A stretch of DNA of 64,000 nucleotides from positions 78,954,144-79,018,143 of the forward strand of contig NC_077244.1 in assembly GCF_947179165.1 (NCBI RefSeq), written 5' to 3'. Within the stretch, counting starts at the first letter, position 1. Every line of letters starts with the position of its first letter. This stretch comes from Solanum dulcamara. Taxonomy: Eukaryota; Streptophyta; Magnoliopsida; Solanales; Solanaceae. The notes below the pieces were generated by a model. It saw nothing but the letters and a program-made list of their open reading frames with translations. It ran no database searches and was not told where the DNA came from. This document shows, piece after piece, positions 60,501 to 64,000 of this stretch. Made by a program: the position numbers and the translations under genes.

Positions 60501-62602
60501 TAATCTTTCAATACCATATATTCAACTCTCTGTACGGAGACTGCTAATGGCTGTTGCTTTATTCTTCCTTACTTTCTTCTTTATGATCCCGATTGGATTC
60601 GTTCAAGCATTTGCAAGCATTGATGGCATCAGAAAAGTTCTTCCATTCCTGAAGCCATTAATAGATATGTATGTGATCCTTCTAAATCGGATAAATTTGC
60701 TATATTTGTGCTTGTAGATTATTTCTATATAAAAAACTAATAAAACATCTTAAGATACTGAGAGAGATTGAGAATGTTTCTACCAGTGCTATATTAGCTT
60801 TTTAAGTTAGACCAGCAAAGTTTCTTGGGAAGTAAAGAAGTCGTGAATACTATTAAGCTGTTTCACTTAGTAATGTAGGTGTTCCTCTTCAATGTTCCTG
60901 TGAATTGTAACAGCTGCCTTGCCTACATCTTGCACAGAGTCACTTCTTCTAAATTGAAATGAATAGACCCAATGCTTAGATGTTATTTTGAATATATTTG
61001 CACGTATTGACCTTTTTGTCTTTTGCAAATCAATATCTAAAGTTGGCGCTGTTGGAATTTCTGCTGCAGGGATTTTGTCAAATCGTTTGTACAAGGTTTT
61101 CTACCCGGGATTGTATTAAAGATATTTCTGATTCTTCTTCCTATTATTCTAATGATCATGTCAAAAATAGAAGGCTTTACATCACTTTCATCTTTGGACA
61201 GAAGATCAGCAGCTAAATATCATTTGTTTGTCATTGTAAATGTCTTCTTTGGAAGTATCATTACTGGTGCTGCATTTGAACAGCTTGATAGATTTCTCCA
61301 TCAGTCTCCAACAGAGTGAGTTCCGCTCCATTCCATTCCTCATCTAAAAGGAAGACATATGAACATGCCAAACACTCTTATTTGGAGTTCTTGTAAAGGA
61401 AAGAAGATTAAATTACATAGCTGAAACAATACCTTAATATGCAATTTTTAACATTTGCTTGCAATGCAGGATTCCAAAAACCATTGGTGTAACTCTTCCG
61501 ATGAAAGCTACTTTTTTTATTACCTTCATAATGGTTGATGGCTGGGCTGGAATTGCTGCGGAGATCCTTAGATTGGTTCCTTTAGTCATGTTTCACATTA
61601 AAAATACATTTCTAGTAAAGACGGACCACGACAGGGAGCAAGCAATGGACCCTGGTTCATTAAACTTTTCTGTGTCAGAACCTCGCTTACAACTCTACTT
61701 CCTATTAGGCCTTGCCTACTCAGTGGTCACACCAATACTCCTGCCTTTCATCATTGTCTTCTTTGCATTTTCTTATATGGTTTTCCGCCATCAGGTATGT
61801 TTTTCCATTACTTTTGGAACAGATAAAATATGCATAATATTACTTTCTCGGCATTCTGTATCCTTCAATTTGTCAGGTTCTGAAACTGGTTCTTGAATGC
61901 TAGATCATTAATGTGTACGATCAGAAGTATGAGAGCGGTGCATCATTTTGGCCAGATGTCAATCGTCGTATACTTATAGGTTTGGTCATATCCCACCTTC
62001 TATTAATTGGTCTACTGAGCACCAAGGAGGCTTCCCAATCAACCCCATTGCTGATCGTACTTACAGTTTTGACAATCTGGTTCCATAAGTTTTGCAAGGG
62101 CAGATTTGAGTCTGTGTTCGTCAAATTCCCATTGCAGGTTAGTGCTCCTTAGCTCTTACTCTTTGATGTTCTAAGCAATAACTGTACAACAATAACATCG
62201 TCTCAGTCCCAAACTAGTTGGGGATATTGTACTAAGTTATGTTTATAACACTTGTTCGGGTGCTGTTAGCTAGCATAAGGTCAACGTTGGTATACTCAAC
62301 TATGAATATTCCAATGCCTGTCAACTCAGGATAAGAATTTTAGTTCAATGCAGGACGCGGTGGTAAAGGATACAGTAGAACGGACTACAGGACCAAACTT
62401 TAACTTGAAAGACTATCTCCGGGATGCTTATTTGCACCCTGTTCTCAAAGGGGTTGAGTTTGAAGTATCAACAGAACTTGACGATGAGGAGAATAATTCA
62501 CTTGTTGCTACCAAGAGGACTTCTAGACGGAGTAGTAAGGCTGTTTCTAATGGCTCTTCTGAAGATCAGAAGACGGTCTCAGAGGCACAGCTCGTATTTT
62601 AA
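57556..62602 (+). CDS. OSCA1-like: OSCA1/CSC1-type hyperosmolality-gated cation channel
   Basis: OSCA proteins are plasma-membrane, mechanically and osmotically gated calcium-permeable channels of the TMEM16/TMC-like fold. Exons: 57556-57869, 57971-58123, 59047-59182, 59275-59376, 59644-59763, 59842-59922, 60328-60668, 61070-61315, 61470-61794, 61904-62137, 62354-62602; 2,301 bp, 766 residues, all phases consistent. The N-terminal part has a first membrane helix (INLISALVFLLAFAIARLQP), two more helices, then the cytosolic domain (FTVLVRNVPPDPDESVSEHV; WLTEWAPEPRDVYWDNLSIP). The C-terminal helices include RRLLMAVALFFLTFFFMIPI and FFITFIMVDGWAGIAAEILR. The C-tail is Ser/Arg-rich. Length matches OSCA1 clade members. 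Intron 2 carries a 161-bp tandem triplication. It appears intact; the exact OSCA1 member is not decided. Confidence 0.94.
58378..58868 (+). repeat. 161-bp tandem triplication with a SINE tail, OSCA intron 2
   Basis: CAGAAACAGCCTCTCTACCT begins copies at 58390, 58551 and 58712. Each copy goes through CGTGGAGGTAGGGGTTAGG, a TTGTTGTTC(TTC)n part, and ends CTACACTTGCCTTT. Copies 1 and 2 are nearly identical; copy 3 is about 5 bp shorter with several substitutions. The front of each unit is the 3' part of the TTG-ending Solanaceae SINE; the rest is former intron sequence. Confidence 0.92.
62185..62245. repeat. Dispersed repeat fragment in OSCA intron 10
   Basis: CAACAATAACATCGTCTCAG then TCCCAAACTAGTTGGGG, related to the repeat at 43805-43935. 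Family uncertain. Confidence 0.45.
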
Positions 62603-63143
62603 TTAGTCACCAAAAGCAGTTAAGAATTACAATCAAAGTATTCATTTGTTTTATTTCCTTCTAGCTTGTGTTAGGCCTTGTATATCAGAAGATGGCAGTG
62701 AATATGTCATGTAGTACACTTGTGATCAAAATGCCCAGAATGTCATTCTCATGCAAAGCTGCTCATGTTGGAATGGCTTTTGTTGAAAAAATGGTAAAAG
62801 AATAGGTGTTTTAACCTTTTCACTCTTTGTCGTGAAGAAGGTAGCAATAAGAGTTATCGTCCTATGAAGGGAAATTCATGATTTCACGCCATGAAAACAG
62901 TCTCTCGAAAATCAAGATAAGACTGTATACAAATGAGGGTATATTAACAAATTCAATTTCACCATTTGTGTCAAGTATTTCCCTTACCACAACTAATGCA
63001 TTTGAGCAAAAAGAGTGTACATATTTAAACGAGAAGTATCATAAATTGTTAAAGTAGTGCATAACTTGCGTGAAAAAAACAAACTAAAATTTTGAACTAG
63101 AGAATCTTGACAAAATATAATTAATGGGAGACCTATTTTTGTT
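62603..63143. other. Spacer between converging OSCA and HIPP-like genes
   Basis: Two 3' UTRs and AT-rich DNA; no further feature seen. Confidence 0.5.
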
Positions 63144-64000
63144 TTACATAATGCTGCAAGTTCGAGAATCTTGGTCGCCAAAATAGCGAGTGAAGTCATT
63201 TACCCCTGACATGGGCTGGGCCGGCGGATAAAACCCATAATCCGGGTCCGGCCCATAATGCCCATATTGATATGGAGGAAGCATGTAACTTGCAGCTTCT
63301 CCATTGAAAAATGCAGTAGGGTGAGCTCCCATTTGCATAAACATAGCATACTTTTTCTGTCTTTCTTCTTGAGTTATATAATCTCGCATGCCTCCGCTTC
63401 TTCTGTGTATTTTGCAGTGGCGATCCCTGCAACAAAATCAATTCATTTTACTATTTTGACTAGATACGGAGTTTAAGAATGAAAGAAAGAGTAGATAAAT
63501 CATGATGGATGAGTTTGAGTTGTGAGCCACTATTTGACCAATCTTGACTCAAGTACTCTTTTTTATCCAAGAAAACTTTCCTATAAGCAGATCACTAGTA
63601 CACTCTAAACTACTCTAATAGATCGAAAGATAGGATTATGGCCCATTTTTAATCCGTTCTCGACTCATTCATTCATACCTGCAGATGCTTGGATCAACTC
63701 CTTGAGGGGCCACATAAGCTTCAGCTTTATGATATTTTTTCTTGTTTTTGGTTGACACAAAATCTTCAGACTTTTTATTCTTTGCTGACACATAATCTTC
63801 ACACTCATGAATGTGATCATGGTCATCAGAAGTCTCATCATCACTACTATTCCAACAATGTTCATTTGTTTTCTTGTCATCATCAACTTTAGCTTTGCCC
63901 TTGTAGTCCTTAGTACGGGAAGCTGCAGCCTCTTCTTTATTGTGGACATTTTGGTCAGTCTTTTCAAAGTGATGGTGATTGGAGTTTCTACTTGTGCTAT
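63144..64000 (-). CDS. CaaX-box protein, probably heavy-metal-associated isoprenylated plant protein (3' end only)
   Basis: Exons visible on the minus strand: 64000-63679 (continues past the window) and 63426-63144, joined in frame (SICR/DRHCKIHRRSGG). The visible part is about 200 residues: a charged Lys/Asp/His-rich linker (EEAAASRTKDYKGKAKVDDD; SSDDETSDDHDHIHECEDY), then a Tyr/Pro-rich tail (YMLPPYQYGHYGPDPDYGF) ending in CSIM. That last motif is a CaaX box for prenylation. His/Asp-rich linkers with a Tyr/Pro/Met tail and CaaX end are typical of HIPPs, which carry metal-binding HMA domains near the N-terminus; that part lies beyond 64000, so the family call is an inference. The stop at 63144-63146 is clear. 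Confidence 0.7.

Noticed and set aside
1..64000. CRISPR arrays, bacterial operons, prophage or integrative elements
   Set aside because: The window is plant nuclear DNA with spliced genes; no regularly spaced short repeats or prokaryotic gene clusters occur.

Overview
This is plant nuclear DNA, almost certainly from the nightshade family (Solanaceae). The evidence is AT-rich introns with GT-AG borders, plant-specific gene families (FAF, OSCA, TBL, EID1-like, OEP7), and many short repeats of kinds I know from Solanaceae: tRNA-derived SINEs, one kind ending in TTG repeats. Exon models were built by hand from splice sites, reading-frame continuity and remembered family sequences. No database was searched, and the species is not resolved.

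Layout, left to right. (1) 1-6635, +: 3' part of an ARIA-type armadillo/BTB gene. (2) 7604-13593, +: a complete nine-exon circularly permuted GTPase of the chloroplast DAR GTPase 3 type. (3) 13594-20762: repeat-rich spacer with a SINE and a 4.4-kb Ty1/copia element that has gag and integrase remnants but no reverse transcriptase. (4) 22267-22914, +: a FANTASTIC FOUR-like gene, preceded by a long foldback. (5) 22915-29675: spacer with a 700-bp solo LTR. (6) 29676-34675, -: a trichome-birefringence-like (TBL) O-acetyltransferase whose introns hold LINE and SINE pieces. (7) 36704-36931, -: OEP7-like chloroplast outer envelope protein. (8) 37709-40440 and 41356-45782, -: two tandem, intact SmD1 genes whose proteins differ by one residue. 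(9) 48237-48725, +: a secreted eight-cysteine protein with a proline/alanine linker inside the motif. (10) 49342-52982, -: a GPX4/5-type thiol peroxidase. (11) 54776-55657, +: an EID1-like F-box gene (EDL3 type). (12) 57556-62602, +: an OSCA1-type mechanosensitive/osmosensitive channel. (13) 63144-64000, -: the 3' end of a CaaX-box protein, probably a HIPP.

The genes serve separate housekeeping and stress roles and form no obvious pathway. The clearest unusual structures are the SmD1 tandem duplication with a gypsy gag piece in one copy's intron, the 161-bp tandem triplication carrying a SINE tail in the OSCA gene, the RT-less copia element, the foldback upstream of FAF, the split eight-cysteine protein, and an unrecognised coding-like stretch at 46950-47462. 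I found no convincing wholly new multi-gene system.
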